A stretch of 64,000 bases of DNA from Flectonema sp. DT1601 (taxonomy: Eukaryota; Euglenozoa; Diplonemea; Diplonemida; Diplonemidae). Within the stretch, counting starts at the first letter, position 1, and each line of letters opens with the position of its first letter. Both the position numbers and the translations under genes were made by a program. The stretch lies in contig OZ025794.1 of the NCBI GenBank assembly GCA_964019425.1, positions 744,001 to 808,000 on the forward strand. Direction: 5' to 3'. This document shows positions 11,316 to 22,527 of this stretch, piece by piece. Under the pieces are notes generated by a model. It was not told where the DNA came from. It saw only the letters and a program-made list of their open reading frames with translations, and searched no databases.

Positions 11316-11980
11316 CCAAGAGACACCACTTTTTGATGAGTCGAATAAAGAGATCCGGATTATTAATAATAATATTGACAACTTTAATCAACGTCAAATG
11401 TGTAAGTGGTGAATTTGTTTGGCTCAAGTATTGACAGCGACAGAGCCCACTCGATGAACACAATTTGAATATAAAAAGAAAACAAAATTTAATAAATTGA
11501 TCTGAAATTCACGTTCGGAAAGTAATTCCCTCATCTGAGAGATGATCATGAGATTAGCACTACATGCATATGGATCCTTCTACGAGGCTATTTCTTGCAC
11601 TGTATACGTATCAACTATACAAAGTGTGAATAGCGATCGGTGCAGGGAAGCGAGGGAGGGATCGAAGAGAAGGGGAAAGCTGCAGACCCACAGAGTCGTC
11701 TAACAGCCCGGAAATGCGAACCAAATACTTGCTTGTAGAGGGCGGGTGGACTTGCGATGGTCTGACTCTATTCTGCAAGAGTTTTAAAAATGGGAATTAT
11801 AACACTTAGGGAATGCGATGAAGGAGGAAACTCGCTAACATTTTCCTGCAAAAGAGCCCGTTCACCACATTAGAAGGGGAGTACCATATTCGAATCCCGA
11901 GTTTCAGCCTCGAAAAACAGCAGAGTTTGCGAAACACATTTGGGTGCGAGGGATTGGAGAAGACGGGTAATCTCTCTCAC

Positions 11981-12120
11981 GAGAGTATGTGATCAAGTAA
12001 GGGAGAGTATGTGATCAAGTAAGGGAGGCAGAGGCTAAGAAGGGAGTATGTGATCAAGTAAGGGAGGCAGAGGCTAAGAAGGGAGTATGTGATCAAGTAA
12101 GGGAGGCAGAGGCTAAGAAG
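11981..12120. repeat. 39 bp tandem repeat with a truncated first unit
   Basis: The core GTATGTGATCAAGTAAGGGA starts at 11985, 12007, 12046 and 12085, giving spacings of 22, 39 and 39 bp. The full unit adds GGCAGAGGCTAAGAAGG-type sequence; the first copy lacks that 17 bp part. Copies are identical by eye, so the array is recent or homogenised. Confidence 0.9.
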
Positions 12121-12933
12121 CTAACTTGACTGAAGGGAGGGAGAGAAACATTTGGAATGTCAGCTGCCAACTAAGAAATACCAACTCTAAGCCTACTTTT
12201 GAATTCTCTTTCTTGACAAACAGAACCCTCTACACAAATGGTACTCACAAAGTTAGATATGACCTCTCTATGAGAACTGTGACTAGTGCGTTAACAGTAA
12301 TTAGAGTACAACAGGTCATAACAGAGAGAACACAAGTCTTAAGAAGATACTAAATTCAATTTGTTGTGAAACTAAAGTGGTTGGTGTCCTCAGCGCAGCT
12401 GATCAAACGACAAAGTTGAACAAAAATAAAAAAAGTGCCTCATAGTTTCTCGAGATCTAAACAAAAGATTTCATAAGTTATATTTACCTACTCGCCGATC
12501 CCTCACATAAGGCAGAAGCTCAGTCATCTCTGACTAAGGGATAAAAAATAATTAGTAAAACAGAAGGAAAAAAAAAGATGGGGGAAACCGCTGCTGCAGT
12601 GATTGCAGCGAGCAGATCGATAATAAAAAGGAAAAAATCAAACAGGCAACCCGATGGAGGCGACGTAGGGGGGCTGGACAGGTCGAAGAACATAAAAAAA
12701 TAAACATAAAAAAGCACAGGATACAAAATAATTGGGAGAAGGATGGAAGAAGAAAAAAAAAAAAAAAAAAACAGCTTTACGATCAGCGTCTACTGCTCAT
12801 CTGTTTTTTTTTTTTTAAATTCTCTCGCAAGTTGACAACACAAAAAAAAACAAAAAAAAAAAACCATCAATTTCACATACTGTAAGTTGTTCACCTTTAG
12901 GTCAGCCATAACTTCAAGTATTCAAATAGACAA

Positions 12934-15900
12934 TCAGGGATTACATCTATTACTAAGACGTAAAGCACTTTCATTAAAATGATCCATTAGTAGTGCTAGC
13001 GCAGCGTTGTCTTGAGCTTTAATAAGTTCTTCAGCATTCTCTGATGACAGTAAGTGAAGAACTTCTCCTTTCATTGTTAAAGAAAGTGTTCCAATCGTTA
13101 ATTCAACTGACTGATTGATTTCTGTTAACCCAGATTCCCATTTACCTCCATCCCACATGATAGCAGCAGCTATTCTATAACTGAACTCATTGTATGGATC
13201 AAGTGCTTTGATTTGATCACAGAGAGGGAGAACTTCATTCACAGAAGTGAAATTCCCTCTTGAGAGTAATTCTTCTAACATTGCTGGCTTTACTTCAATG
13301 ATCATTTTGAGTCCTAAATAGATTTCATCTACAGCACGCTGTTGTTCTCCACTCATGAAGTAGATCTCACTCGCATTACTAAACGGATTAAAGAAGTTGT
13401 AATGAAGGTACGGAAGAAAGTCTTTTGATTTATCAAAGTAAGATAAAGCTTTTGTGTACATCTTACAGCATCTGTAATTGTATCCAACATTATTATAAAT
13501 AATACAATAATGTGAAGGATGAGATGCAAGGTTAACAGCACAAAGTAATACAGAAGTAGATTTATCGAACCTTTGCAGTGATGCTAGAGAGTATGCCAAC
13601 ATTAAATGACATTCAAATTCTTGAGGAAGATTTTGAACTGCTTGGCTGAAGAAGTAGACGGCAGTCTCGCAATCTCGTGCTGCTTCTGAGAGTAAACCTT
13701 CAAAGAATGGTGTCCATAATGGATCACATGAATCTCTAGCTGCTTTACACCAATAGTTCTGAACTACTCTTCTGTTACCAAGTCTGAAGAAGAACTGACT
13801 GACCCTCCAATGAACATGAGGATTTAATGGCTGCAGACATAACCACTGATACAGACTAGCAGCCTTATCAACATGACCATTCCGAGAATAGAAATTCTGA
13901 TGCAACTTCTCAGCAGATGGTATCGGAAGATTGTAATTTGACAACATTCGTTTTGCCATTTCATTGAGGGGTTGGAATAGGAGACAGGCACAGAGATCTC
14001 TGATTGCTCTCCTCGCTGAACCTATTTGTTGATAGTAGAGAGCTCGTTGCAGAAGATCTGATGGATGACAATTAAAATTAATGGACTTTGTTAACGTTCC
14101 AATAGCTGCCCGACAGTCTCCGAGATCACAATGAATCGCAGCTTTTAGCTGGTGAAGTGGAGAACTCTTGGGAGACTTTCTCAAAGCACACTCTACTTCA
14201 AATAATGACATCCCAACACTCGCTAATGAAGTTGCAATAGCTGCATGATCTCGGTAGTATAATGATCTCTGTTTACTAGTCTCTTCGTCTATCGGTTCTA
14301 AGAAAGATTTCAGTATAGACCTCGCTTTCATAATCCCTTCCTTGTAATTACTACTTTCAAACTGATATAATTTTGCCAACCAATTTACAGCAGTGCTACT
14401 TCCAGTTATTTTATAAGAAATTTCAAAGTGGTGGATGGCTTCTTGATAGTTCCTACTGATTGCTAAACATTGGGCTAATTGAAGTGATACCTGACTTTGG
14501 ATAAAATCATTTGAACGATCTCCATCACTTGTTACGAGTAAGACATTAGCTTGTTGCAATAGTTGTGTTGCTTCGCTAACGGGATAACAAAGACTCAAAT
14601 GATAAAGGCATGTCGGACAGTCACTGTCAGGGATGTCATCACTTGACGGAAGTTGATTCTGTTGTTGGTATTCTCTGTTGCTTATTAAATGATCAGATTT
14701 TTTACTTATTTCCTGTTCAATATTTGCTGCCGAAGAAAGTTCTTTTAAAAATTGATAAGGTTGTTTAGTATCAAGTTGGGTTGATTGACAGCAGGCACAA
14801 TTCTTATCATTTTCAATATCTTGTCTTCGACTGTATTGACTAGCCAATTCATCACTGATACCACAGAGAGTCGATAAAAAAGGAAATCGACTACTACTGT
14901 TGTCGCTAACATGGTCATCATCATCGTTATGTTTGTGACATCTCATAGCTTTTATAAAATGTTTTCTTGCTACGTCCCATTGAGAGTGAATAACCGCTAC
15001 TGATCCCTTACATAAATAGAAGTCATGTAGTGTACTACTCCTCTCTCCACCTTGCTGATAGATATCTGTGGCAAGGTGTAATCCTTCTTCGTCGTCAATT
15101 GGTTGGGTTGATTGATTAATTAGGACATCACTCAAAGATTCACATGCCTGTGGTCTGAGATACTTGTTTATTAATAAAGAGATTTCTGATGGTAATTCCT
15201 TTCCATTAAACAAAACTGATCTCAGAACCCACTTATGGAATAATGGAGAGGCAACAGGTGACTTGACGGAAGAATCAAAAATCAAATACTGAGATATCAT
15301 CTGAAGAGGCTTGACTGATAAATTCAACACAGAATTGTATTCATCTTGTTGGATTTCACTCTCTTGTTCTTTGCGAGTTAATAACCATTTTATAAATATA
15401 ACATCGCCAGTAGTGTTATTTTGATCCAAACCAGACAACAGATTACTATGTGAAGCTGATCGTTCACAGTAAGGCGATTCTATTAAATTACAACGAGCGA
15501 TCTTTTGCATTGTTTGATTTGATGAATTCATTATATAGGAACCTCTCCCTAGTAACGGAACAGATCCTATACCTGACAGTAAGACATGACGATACCAATA
15601 AGGTAAATGAGTATCACCATAGTCTTCTATAAGTGATAACAATATTCCAGATTGCGACAGTCTGTTTAACTTCCTTTCATGAGGTAACAACTGATTGTTA
15701 ATAACATAAGTAACATGTTCAGGGGGAGGAATAAATTTGCAATTGTTTTTATTTGCCAATGCCCTTTTTGATTGAAGACGAAGAACAACATCAATAACGC
15801 GTTGATTATCACTCCAGCTCCATACAGCTGACCCAACTGATGTTGAATTAGAAGAAGCTCTGGCAGCAGAACTACTGACGGGAGCGTGTTTCAATATTCT

Positions 15901-16647
15901 ACGTAGGCGCTCCAGTGTTAAGCAACGAGGACCTCTCGCTTCTGTTAAGAGTTGCTTTACCATTTTTGATTCTTCTTTTTTTGAAGGATGTCGGTTAGCG
16001 ATTTCAGTAATTGCAGCGAGGCTGTCTTCAAGTGTCGAATCATTGACTTTCTTACAACATGCGAAGGGCCAAGTGATTACTGAACCGTCACTGTGAAGTA
16101 GTCGCAGAGTTTGATAATAAAAAGATTGATTGTTAGGACCTGATTGTTTATTCTCAACTATAGCTACTTCACCAGCATATCTGTGTAAGTCTTCAGACCA
16201 TTGGGCACTACCAGGTGTTACTGACATTGCAATCCTCAATGCTGCTACGTTCTTTGTTATTTCATAGCAGTCGCCTGGTGACAAGACCGGTTCCAACTCC
16301 ATCGGAACCGACGTTTTCCGTTTTTGATCGATATCTGTAATTATCTCACAATACTCCGCCATCTTAAACAGTCCTGGAAGCACCGCAACGTGGCAAGATT
16401 GCATCGTGTCTTGTTTTATTTTATTGTAATAAAGAGTTTGAGTGTTGTTGTCATAGCGCAGGCTTGTTATTTGTTCTTCTGTGTATTCAGAACGTCTGTA
16501 AAGTTTCTTATTGTCTTCTCGGTACCACACAATCCCACCTGAGGTGGTTGCGTACATAATACTGTTTGGAAAGTCGTTTCTTGTGGGGATGTTATCAGTC
16601 ATGCTTCGGATGTGTTCACCTCCGACATTTTTAAATTGAAGCCCCAT
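12934..16647 (-). CDS. Large TPR-like helical repeat protein
   Basis: About 1237 residues from the chosen start MGLQFKNVGGEH, 23 nt after an ATTTCTCAG acceptor; the frame is open upstream, but that part reads through splice-like sequence. The first ~230 residues are beta-rich (SGGIVWYRED, ITSLRYDNNTQTLYYNK) and could form part of a propeller. A Ser/Asn-rich middle follows. The C-terminal ~600 residues are helical repeats with TPR-like spacing, such as AIHHFEISYKITGSSTAVNW, AAIHCDLGDCRAAIGTL, and ALSYFDKSKDFLPYLHYNFF. A Cys pair cluster (CACCQS) lies in the middle. TPR arrays are scaffolds for complexes; the N-terminal beta plus C-terminal TPR layout recalls transport or ciliary scaffolds, but no specific subunit can be named. 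Confidence 0.85.
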   Translation of the reverse strand: MGLQFKNVGGEHIRSMTDNIPTRNDFPNSIMYATTSGGIVWYREDNKKLYRRSEYTEEQITSLRYDNNTQTLYYNKIKQDTMQSCHVAVLPGLFKMAEYCEIITDIDQKRKTSVPMELEPVLSPGDCYEITKNVAALRIAMSVTPGSAQWSEDLHRYAGEVAIVENKQSGPNNQSFYYQTLRLLHSDGSVITWPFACCKKVNDSTLEDSLAAITEIANRHPSKKEESKMVKQLLTEARGPRCLTLERLRRILKHAPVSSSAARASSNSTSVGSAVWSWSDNQRVIDVVLRLQSKRALANKNNCKFIPPPEHVTYVINNQLLPHERKLNRLSQSGILLSLIEDYGDTHLPYWYRHVLLSGIGSVPLLGRGSYIMNSSNQTMQKIARCNLIESPYCERSASHSNLLSGLDQNNTTGDVIFIKWLLTRKEQESEIQQDEYNSVLNLSVKPLQMISQYLIFDSSVKSPVASPLFHKWVLRSVLFNGKELPSEISLLINKYLRPQACESLSDVLINQSTQPIDDEEGLHLATDIYQQGGERSSTLHDFYLCKGSVAVIHSQWDVARKHFIKAMRCHKHNDDDDHVSDNSSSRFPFLSTLCGISDELASQYSRRQDIENDKNCACCQSTQLDTKQPYQFLKELSSAANIEQEISKKSDHLISNREYQQQNQLPSSDDIPDSDCPTCLYHLSLCYPVSEATQLLQQANVLLVTSDGDRSNDFIQSQVSLQLAQCLAISRNYQEAIHHFEISYKITGSSTAVNWLAKLYQFESSNYKEGIMKARSILKSFLEPIDEETSKQRSLYYRDHAAIATSLASVGMSLFEVECALRKSPKSSPLHQLKAAIHCDLGDCRAAIGTLTKSINFNCHPSDLLQRALYYQQIGSARRAIRDLCACLLFQPLNEMAKRMLSNYNLPIPSAEKLHQNFYSRNGHVDKAASLYQWLCLQPLNPHVHWRVSQFFFRLGNRRVVQNYWCKAARDSCDPLWTPFFEGLLSEAARDCETAVYFFSQAVQNLPQEFECHLMLAYSLASLQRFDKSTSVLLCAVNLASHPSHYCIIYNNVGYNYRCCKMYTKALSYFDKSKDFLPYLHYNFFNPFSNASEIYFMSGEQQRAVDEIYLGLKMIIEVKPAMLEELLSRGNFTSVNEVLPLCDQIKALDPYNEFSYRIAAAIMWDGGKWESGLTEINQSVELTIGTLSLTMKGEVLHLLSSENAEELIKAQDNAALALLMDHFNESALRLSNRCNP

Positions 16648-16940
16648 TGGGGCACTCCCCACAACCAGTTCTGAGAAATAATTTAACAATTTTGAGAACA
16701 CACAATAAGAGGTAGCTGACCCTGTTGAAACAATTCCAGCAGTATTAAAGTAGATACGAAAACTATTGATCTGTAAAAGAATTCCCCTCGACCTCTCAGT
16801 TAGGAAAGTTGCGGAGGTCAGAGTAGGAATTTCAAAAAAAAATAGAAAAACAACCTTCACAGTGATGTGATTTTCCTTTTTTCATTGGATAAGACTTACA
16901 AAATAAAATATATCGGGAATCGGGGAGGGGGTGTTTGATT

Positions 16941-18017
16941 TTATTTACACCTTCTGGAAGATTTCTCTTTACGTTTATTAATTATGGTTCTGATGTCTGT
17001 GATTGTTACCTTACAATCTCCAGTAAAGACTACTTCATCATCGATGTCTTCATCTTCTTTATTTTTAACAATTCGAGATGATGTAGCGAATCCAGATCTT
17101 CCTTCAGTTCCCCACAAACTAATAAAACCATCCTCACCTCCAGTAAACATCTTTGGTAGTGTTGGATGTGTGAGAACAAAACGAACCAAGTCAGAGTGTC
17201 CTCCTTTTTGAATTTCGCATTGATCCAACCCAACAGTTTGACCCAAAGGAGCTATTAACATTTCACCATAACGATGTTCATTACCTTCTCCTTTAACACC
17301 CCATAAAACTTGATCAGATCCCAGAGGACCAATTATATAAAGAGATTCATCTGGTCTTTCATGACAGTGAATGGAGTCACCAGATTCAAGGCATCCCACA
17401 AGAAGACCTTCAGTAGAAGTAGTTGCAACAATTCTCGTATTAGTTGTAAAAGTAATTGTGTTTATTGGATTATTACAATTGTAGATCCAAAGAGTCGCAT
17501 CATCTTCAGGAGCAGTGGCATCCGAAACGATAAGAAGACCATCTTCACCTCCTGTTGCAATCATGTTTGGTTGTGTTGGATGAAATCTAACTCTTGTTGT
17601 GACGTCTGTGTGAAATCCTTCAAATTTGTTTGCTGGTTTTGAGAAATCTCTAACATCAAAAATAAGAACATCAACTCCGTCACCAACAGCGAGCATCGTC
17701 CCATCACAGTTCACATCAATTGAAGTGAATCCGTCACTTGATCTCAATCCAAGATTAGTACTCGTTCCTGCTTTGCAGTCCCATCGAAGTACATTTCCAG
17801 AGTCACAAGTAACCATGACATTCGCGTCGTTAGTAAATCTCATGTCAGTTACAAATTCGTGTCCCTTTAATTCACCAACAAATGAAAGACCTTCTTGTTT
17901 ATAAAGTTTAACTCCTCCGTTACTGTTGGACGCCGCAATTAGATCTCCAGCAAAAGCACCGTCGAGTAAATAGCATTCGTCTTCGTAGACGGTCTTGGCA
18001 CGCGATTCCAGTTTCAT
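16941..18017 (-). CDS. WD40 repeat protein, WDR89-like
   Basis: 358 residues with seven or so WD40-like blades: ELKGHEFVTDMRFTNDANVM, FHTDVTTRVRFHPTQPNMIA followed by GGEDGLLIVSD, and KGGHSDLVRFVLTHPTLPKM followed by GGEDGFISLWG. Length and blade wording resemble WDR89, a small single-propeller protein of unclear function. The C-terminal tail is acidic then basic (NKRKEKSSRRCK). The start ATG is about 29 nt after a TTTCCGCAG acceptor. It lies about 290 bp downstream of the Ser/Asn-rich gene's long 3' region and directly upstream of the TPR gene, same strand. WD40 is certain; the WDR89 subfamily is a moderate guess. Confidence 0.85.
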   Translation of the reverse strand: MKLESRAKTVYEDECYLLDGAFAGDLIAASNSNGGVKLYKQEGLSFVGELKGHEFVTDMRFTNDANVMVTCDSGNVLRWDCKAGTSTNLGLRSSDGFTSIDVNCDGTMLAVGDGVDVLIFDVRDFSKPANKFEGFHTDVTTRVRFHPTQPNMIATGGEDGLLIVSDATAPEDDATLWIYNCNNPINTITFTTNTRIVATTSTEGLLVGCLESGDSIHCHERPDESLYIIGPLGSDQVLWGVKGEGNEHRYGEMLIAPLGQTVGLDQCEIQKGGHSDLVRFVLTHPTLPKMFTGGEDGFISLWGTEGRSGFATSSRIVKNKEDEDIDDEVVFTGDCKVTITDIRTIINKRKEKSSRRCK

Positions 18018-18873
18018 ATTTGTTATTTGTCTTTTGTTTTAGAAGATACTGCGGAAAGGAAATAATTGCTAATTCTCAAACCTAACGAACACTAAAAACT
18101 ATCATGAGAGAGATCGAACGAACAGAACAACAGCTGACGAGGAATCAAAAGGAGAGACATTGGAAAAGTAAACAAACACCTCTCTCGACCTGAACTAATT
18201 TATAAAGAAAACTACAATCTGAGAAAGGTAAACAAAATTCTAAAAAAAAAAATTAAATGGCGGAGGCATTACCTTCACACGACATTAAGTCACAGTGAAT
18301 CTCCCAACATCAAAAAGCAGATATTTTATGACACTCGCAAAATGTACAATAAGACAACCTGATCACAAAGATGTGTCCTATTGCAAACAAGTTTATTGCA
18401 TCGACTGTGGGATGGAGAATAAGTAATTAGTGAGGCTACACTCATCCCAGGACGAATCCCCACAAGACTGACCGTTTCATTATTAACATAGTCGCCTGAC
18501 TTGGGATGGGAAGCTACCACAACTGAGGGAAGTTAATAAGATTCGCGTAAAATAAAATAAAAATGAACTAAAAAAAGGGAATTAGCAAACAATCTCTCCT
18601 ATTGATCAACCAGCGAAGTATATACTGTGGAACATGTGCTGCTAATATTCCCTTACTACATGATGTAAGAAAATTCCAATAAATTACCAAATCGACAATA
18701 TCAATCGGGTAGACGAGGAAATGCAAAATCGTAATCAAACTAACGGAAGATGCGCAACTAACACGCAATCGGCATTCTACTTCTTATGTAGTTGGGAGGA
18801 AATACTCCTTCAAGATTTGTTCGTCTTTGCTTAGGGACAAAGCAAGAAATGGAAAGAAAGGACTCAGAGGAGC

Positions 18874-18908
<35 letters not shown>

Positions 18909-20157
18909 CCATTCAGATTAGCCTTATATTTCGATGACGCTGACAGAATCCTGTCGCACGAGGAAATAAATCATGACCATAAGATATCACGGCTTTCAAT
19001 CTGAATAGTTTCTTCTTTTACTACGTAGGTACAACAAAAAACAAAAAAATTAATAAAAAATCAAGACAACCGAAGAATGTCAAAACTATATCTACGACAC
19101 ATCGCTGGTCGGTCTACAAACAGACCAGGAAACAGTAAAGTGGATTAGATCAATTGAAAGAAGGAACCATCGTAAAGACGTAAAGTCATCCATCTGACTC
19201 GGATCAGAACAACTGACTTGATTACGTCAAATAGTTTATAATCAGTTTTTAAATGATAATTGTTGCGTCAGTTGAGGTTCGGTGACCCCTACCGTCTTAT
19301 CACAGAAAGTGTCAGGTGCAAGACTCAGCAGCAGTCGGTGGCTTGCTCGCGTCGGAAAACAAAACAGTAAGAACCCATCCAGGACTGATAAGCAAAAACC
19401 CCATTGTCGACTTGACAACTGAGAAAAATCATTTCATATTTAGCGCTGCTACCAACGCAAACGACGTCACTGCTGCACAGTACAAGATCAAGGGAACAGA
19501 AACAAACAAAAGAAAAGAGGGAAGAAAAAAGAATGGACACGCCATCATAACTAAAAGAAATGATCGTCGGCAACAAAAAAGACAAAAAAAAAAAAAAGAT
19601 ACAATATACACAACAAAACGGAATTAACTTATTCTTTTTTAAAAAGGTAAACCTGATTTAGTAAAAATATCTTAAAAAGAATTTTTGTTTTTATGCGTAG
19701 TGAAAACGAATTATAATTGGGCCGCAAAAAGATGCAAAAAAAAAAAAAAAAAATTAAGAAATCTCAGCCTATTTCCTCGATGGGTTAAATAAACCGGATT
19801 ATCCGTTAACCTACACACAAAAATGTATTCTGAACGAAACGATGGTGAAAACCATCACAATTTTTATCCAACAGACTGATAGTACGTATCAAGGTCAAAG
19901 GCTTAACCCCCACGTATAACAGTGGCAAAACAGCTGTATATATAGTCAACACTCATAACGTGTTAGGAAATAATTTGTTACAAGGCTACGAAAAGGGGTT
20001 GTTTGCAATAGTTTAACAATACCTGTTTGGTTACAGATTGTATGAAATATTTCTTTTTAACCAACAGAGATCGCTGTTGTTTCTTACTCCTTCCATGACT
20101 TACAATGAGATCCCTCTGCTGGGACTCACTCGCTTATTGGTACAAAATTTAAAGGGC

Positions 20158-20188
<31 letters not shown>

Positions 20189-20885
20189 CTTCTTTCGGTG
20201 ATTTGGAACTCTGCAACCTGTGAAACAATCTCTTTTTTTATACAGTCAAAATTATATTTTTTTTGCGACCAAAAAAAAAAACACTTCCTTTCTCGATTTA
20301 GGTGACAAGTATGTCAACCCCCCGATTTCGGGCGGAAATGAACCGAACGCAAAAAATTTTGACTGATATAATATATATTTTTTTAAATGATGATTTACCC
20401 CCCTCGAAACAACTCTTCCATTAAATCAGACAGAGTCAACCGAGTGAGAGGATATTCATTTTATGTTATCTATTGAAGTTTTCGGATGTTTTTTTTTTAT
20501 CTTTATGTTGGTTTGTTTATTGCAAGAACGAAAGCACATATAAAAAAAATTTAAAAAAAAAAAAAAAGGACGATGGAAGGATATAATAACAAAATAAAAA
20601 CAAACACTACGAACTATGCTATGCCTGCACAGTCATTGTTCGATATGTGAGATGTTGACAGTTTTCTTGGTAGAGAAGAGAATCCGCTTAGCGCTTCACT
20701 TTTTACTTTTTATTACTCGCATGTTATCTTGTTTGACAACAGGGAAGTGACGCTTTTACAATTCTCTTTTCTACCAAAGGACAAAAAAATAGAGGCATTG
20801 AATCAGATTCACAAAATCGTAAGCAATGTTTTTGGAATTGATGCTGACGGAGGGTCAACTAGAGTCGTCTGATCTCAGTTTGTGA
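18018..20885. other. Gene-poor region, 2.9 kb
   Basis: No supported protein gene. It holds homopolymers (18880-18908, 19738-19753, 20159-20185) and copy 1 of the two-copy structured element at 18909-19032. A plus-strand 103-codon frame at 19316 is Lys/Arg-rich translation of A-rich DNA and is not accepted. Confidence 0.6.
18909..19032 (-). ncRNA. Candidate structured RNA or short interspersed element, copy 1
   Basis: A ~124 bp block shares most of its sequence with 53912-54038. Read on the minus strand, it has a terminal pairing ATTCAGATT...AATCTGAAT, extended by AGCC/GGCT, and an internal GACAG-GATT-CTGTC hairpin. It ends in a long T run, as a Pol III transcript would. No tRNA A/B boxes, no coding frame, and no match to U1-U6, 5S or SRP motifs that I know. 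RNA gene versus small mobile element is undecided. Confidence 0.5.
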
Positions 20886-21743
20886 TTACATTGGTGACGA
20901 AGGTTTACTTCTGATACCACTGAATGCTGTTATAGTTGGTGAAGGTGGATTCAAATCAGAAAAAGGAATGCTATTCGGTTCCTGAATAGCATTCAACTCC
21001 ATCGAACGTCGTTGCAACAAACGAGCCGTCGCAGACGTTTCCGAAAGCTGTGACAACTTCGATGCTGACAGACGAGGATTATTATTATACGTTGGCGGTG
21101 CTGAAGGAAACGACGTAAACGACCGAACCGAACTTCTACTCCCAAGCTTCGAAGACACTGATGAGGAATGAAATGAAGGAATTGCTGCTGCTCTTGATGT
21201 AAACTTATTGATACTCACCTTCGATACAAAGCTATCCTTTTTACTACCACAGGAACTAAATTTTCTTTCCTTATTGTTGTTGCAGGTACTATTCGAAACA
21301 CTAGAGTTTGAAGCATTGCTGTTAATGGTTGCGGCTTCTTGTGGGAATGTATTTAATAAGTTAGAATGAACTGTTGAAGTTGACAACACAGAAGCTGACC
21401 TACTGTAATAACCACCTGTTGATGAAGAGTATGAAGGAATATAACCATTCGGTGAACATGAACGGACTCTGGTACTAGCGTTCATTACTTTCCCTCGTCC
21501 CATTATTTTCTTTATCTGTCGATTTAGTAGTGCACGTTGTACTCTTTGTAAATTTTCTAAGAGTTTTGTCCTACCGACCCATTCTTGTTGTTGCATCAAT
21601 GTGCGGAGTTCCTCCTCTTCAACTACAGCCATTTCGATAGCGCTAGATTCCAACATAGTTGCTAAGTTGCGCATCGCCCCGATACGAGATCTGGCTTTTT
21701 CGTAGCTGCAGATGAAGTCACACCTCGGACTGCTTGTAAGCAT
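20886..21743 (-). CDS. Ser/Asn-rich low-complexity protein with helical N-terminus
   Basis: 285 residues. The first ~85 are helical and charged (AIEMAVVEEEELRTLMQQQE, LLENLQRVQRALLNRQIKKI), likely a coiled coil. The rest is a Ser/Asn/Thr/Arg-rich disordered tail with many SxS and SP sites, suggesting phosphorylation. The start follows an ATCTTCTTCTTCTTCAG acceptor by 13 nt. The family is not recognised. A cytoskeletal or regulatory adaptor is possible but not shown. Confidence 0.7.
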   Translation of the reverse strand: MLTSSPRCDFICSYEKARSRIGAMRNLATMLESSAIEMAVVEEEELRTLMQQQEWVGRTKLLENLQRVQRALLNRQIKKIMGRGKVMNASTRVRSCSPNGYIPSYSSSTGGYYSRSASVLSTSTVHSNLLNTFPQEAATINSNASNSSVSNSTCNNNKERKFSSCGSKKDSFVSKVSINKFTSRAAAIPSFHSSSVSSKLGSRSSVRSFTSFPSAPPTYNNNPRLSASKLSQLSETSATARLLQRRSMELNAIQEPNSIPFSDLNPPSPTITAFSGIRSKPSSPM

Positions 21744-22527
21744 TACCTTAAGAATCCTGAAGAAGAAGAAGATATGATTTGAAATAAGTGGTCACACTTC
21801 TGAATGAGTCTTCATCGGAGTCAGTGGTCCCACTTCCAAATGTGTCTAATTTTATCTACAAAATGAAAATCAATTAACTATTTCACATAATATGGAATGA
21901 CAATATCAAAGCAACAGACGCACTGAAAAAATCAAAAGAATAAAAAGAATTGAACTGCGGTAGCGGAAATTCCTCTCCTTCTTATTGTTTTGTTATAGCT
22001 GCTTACTTAGAACACAATTAACACTTCGTGTCTTTTTATCTTGAACGTTAGCAAATGTGAGGAAGAATTAGTGAGCAATTGAGATCGAAAAAACCATAAC
22101 AGCCATCAGCGAGCAGACAAGAAAAGGAAAATCTCTTCTTCTCAATTTTCGCTAATGAAGTTGTAGTTTACTATCCCTGAAAAGACTCCGAAAAACGCAA
22201 AAGGTGTTGCATTCACGAATGACAAGCAGCACCCAGGCGTAGTTCGCAGTCAAAAAAAAACTAAAGAATAAACTAAATTACTACAGAGCCCTTGTGAGCT
22301 TGAAGAAGACAACCTGACTCGTCTATCAACTCTGTGTAAACGTTGGTTACAACTGTCGTTAGCTGCAAATCGAAGGGAGGAAGAAAAGCAATAACACAAT
22401 GGAAAGGAAATAGTAAGTGCCAGAATGAGAATCTTCTTGCTTCGCGTCATAAGTGATTCTCGCAAACCCGCAAACCCGCGACGTCGGGCTTTTTCAAAAA
22501 CTTGAGTTATCAAATAATTGACAACAT
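21744..22527. other. Intergenic region upstream of the Ser/Asn-rich gene
   Basis: No gene seen. The last ~30 bp before 22528 (TTGAGTTATCAAATAATTG) are repeated after the second GH31 copy at about 26006-26032 and are the shared 3' flank of the duplicated genes. Confidence 0.6.

Larger units (their letters stand above)
10009..12933. other. Gene-poor region, 2.9 kb
   Basis: No supported gene. It contains T and A homopolymers (10330-10361, 10448-10478), a CAA microsatellite, and a 39 bp tandem array at 11981-12120. A tRNA B-box-like string (ATTCGAATCCC near 11889) has no matching T-arm stem. Confidence 0.6.

Noticed and set aside
11870-11910. tRNA-like B box (ATTCGAATCCC)
   Set aside because: The flanking bases do not pair as a T stem and no A box or acceptor stem lies at the right distance.
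19316-19627. Plus-strand 103-codon Lys/Arg-rich frame
   Set aside because: A-rich DNA; no acceptor, no family, opposite to all other genes.
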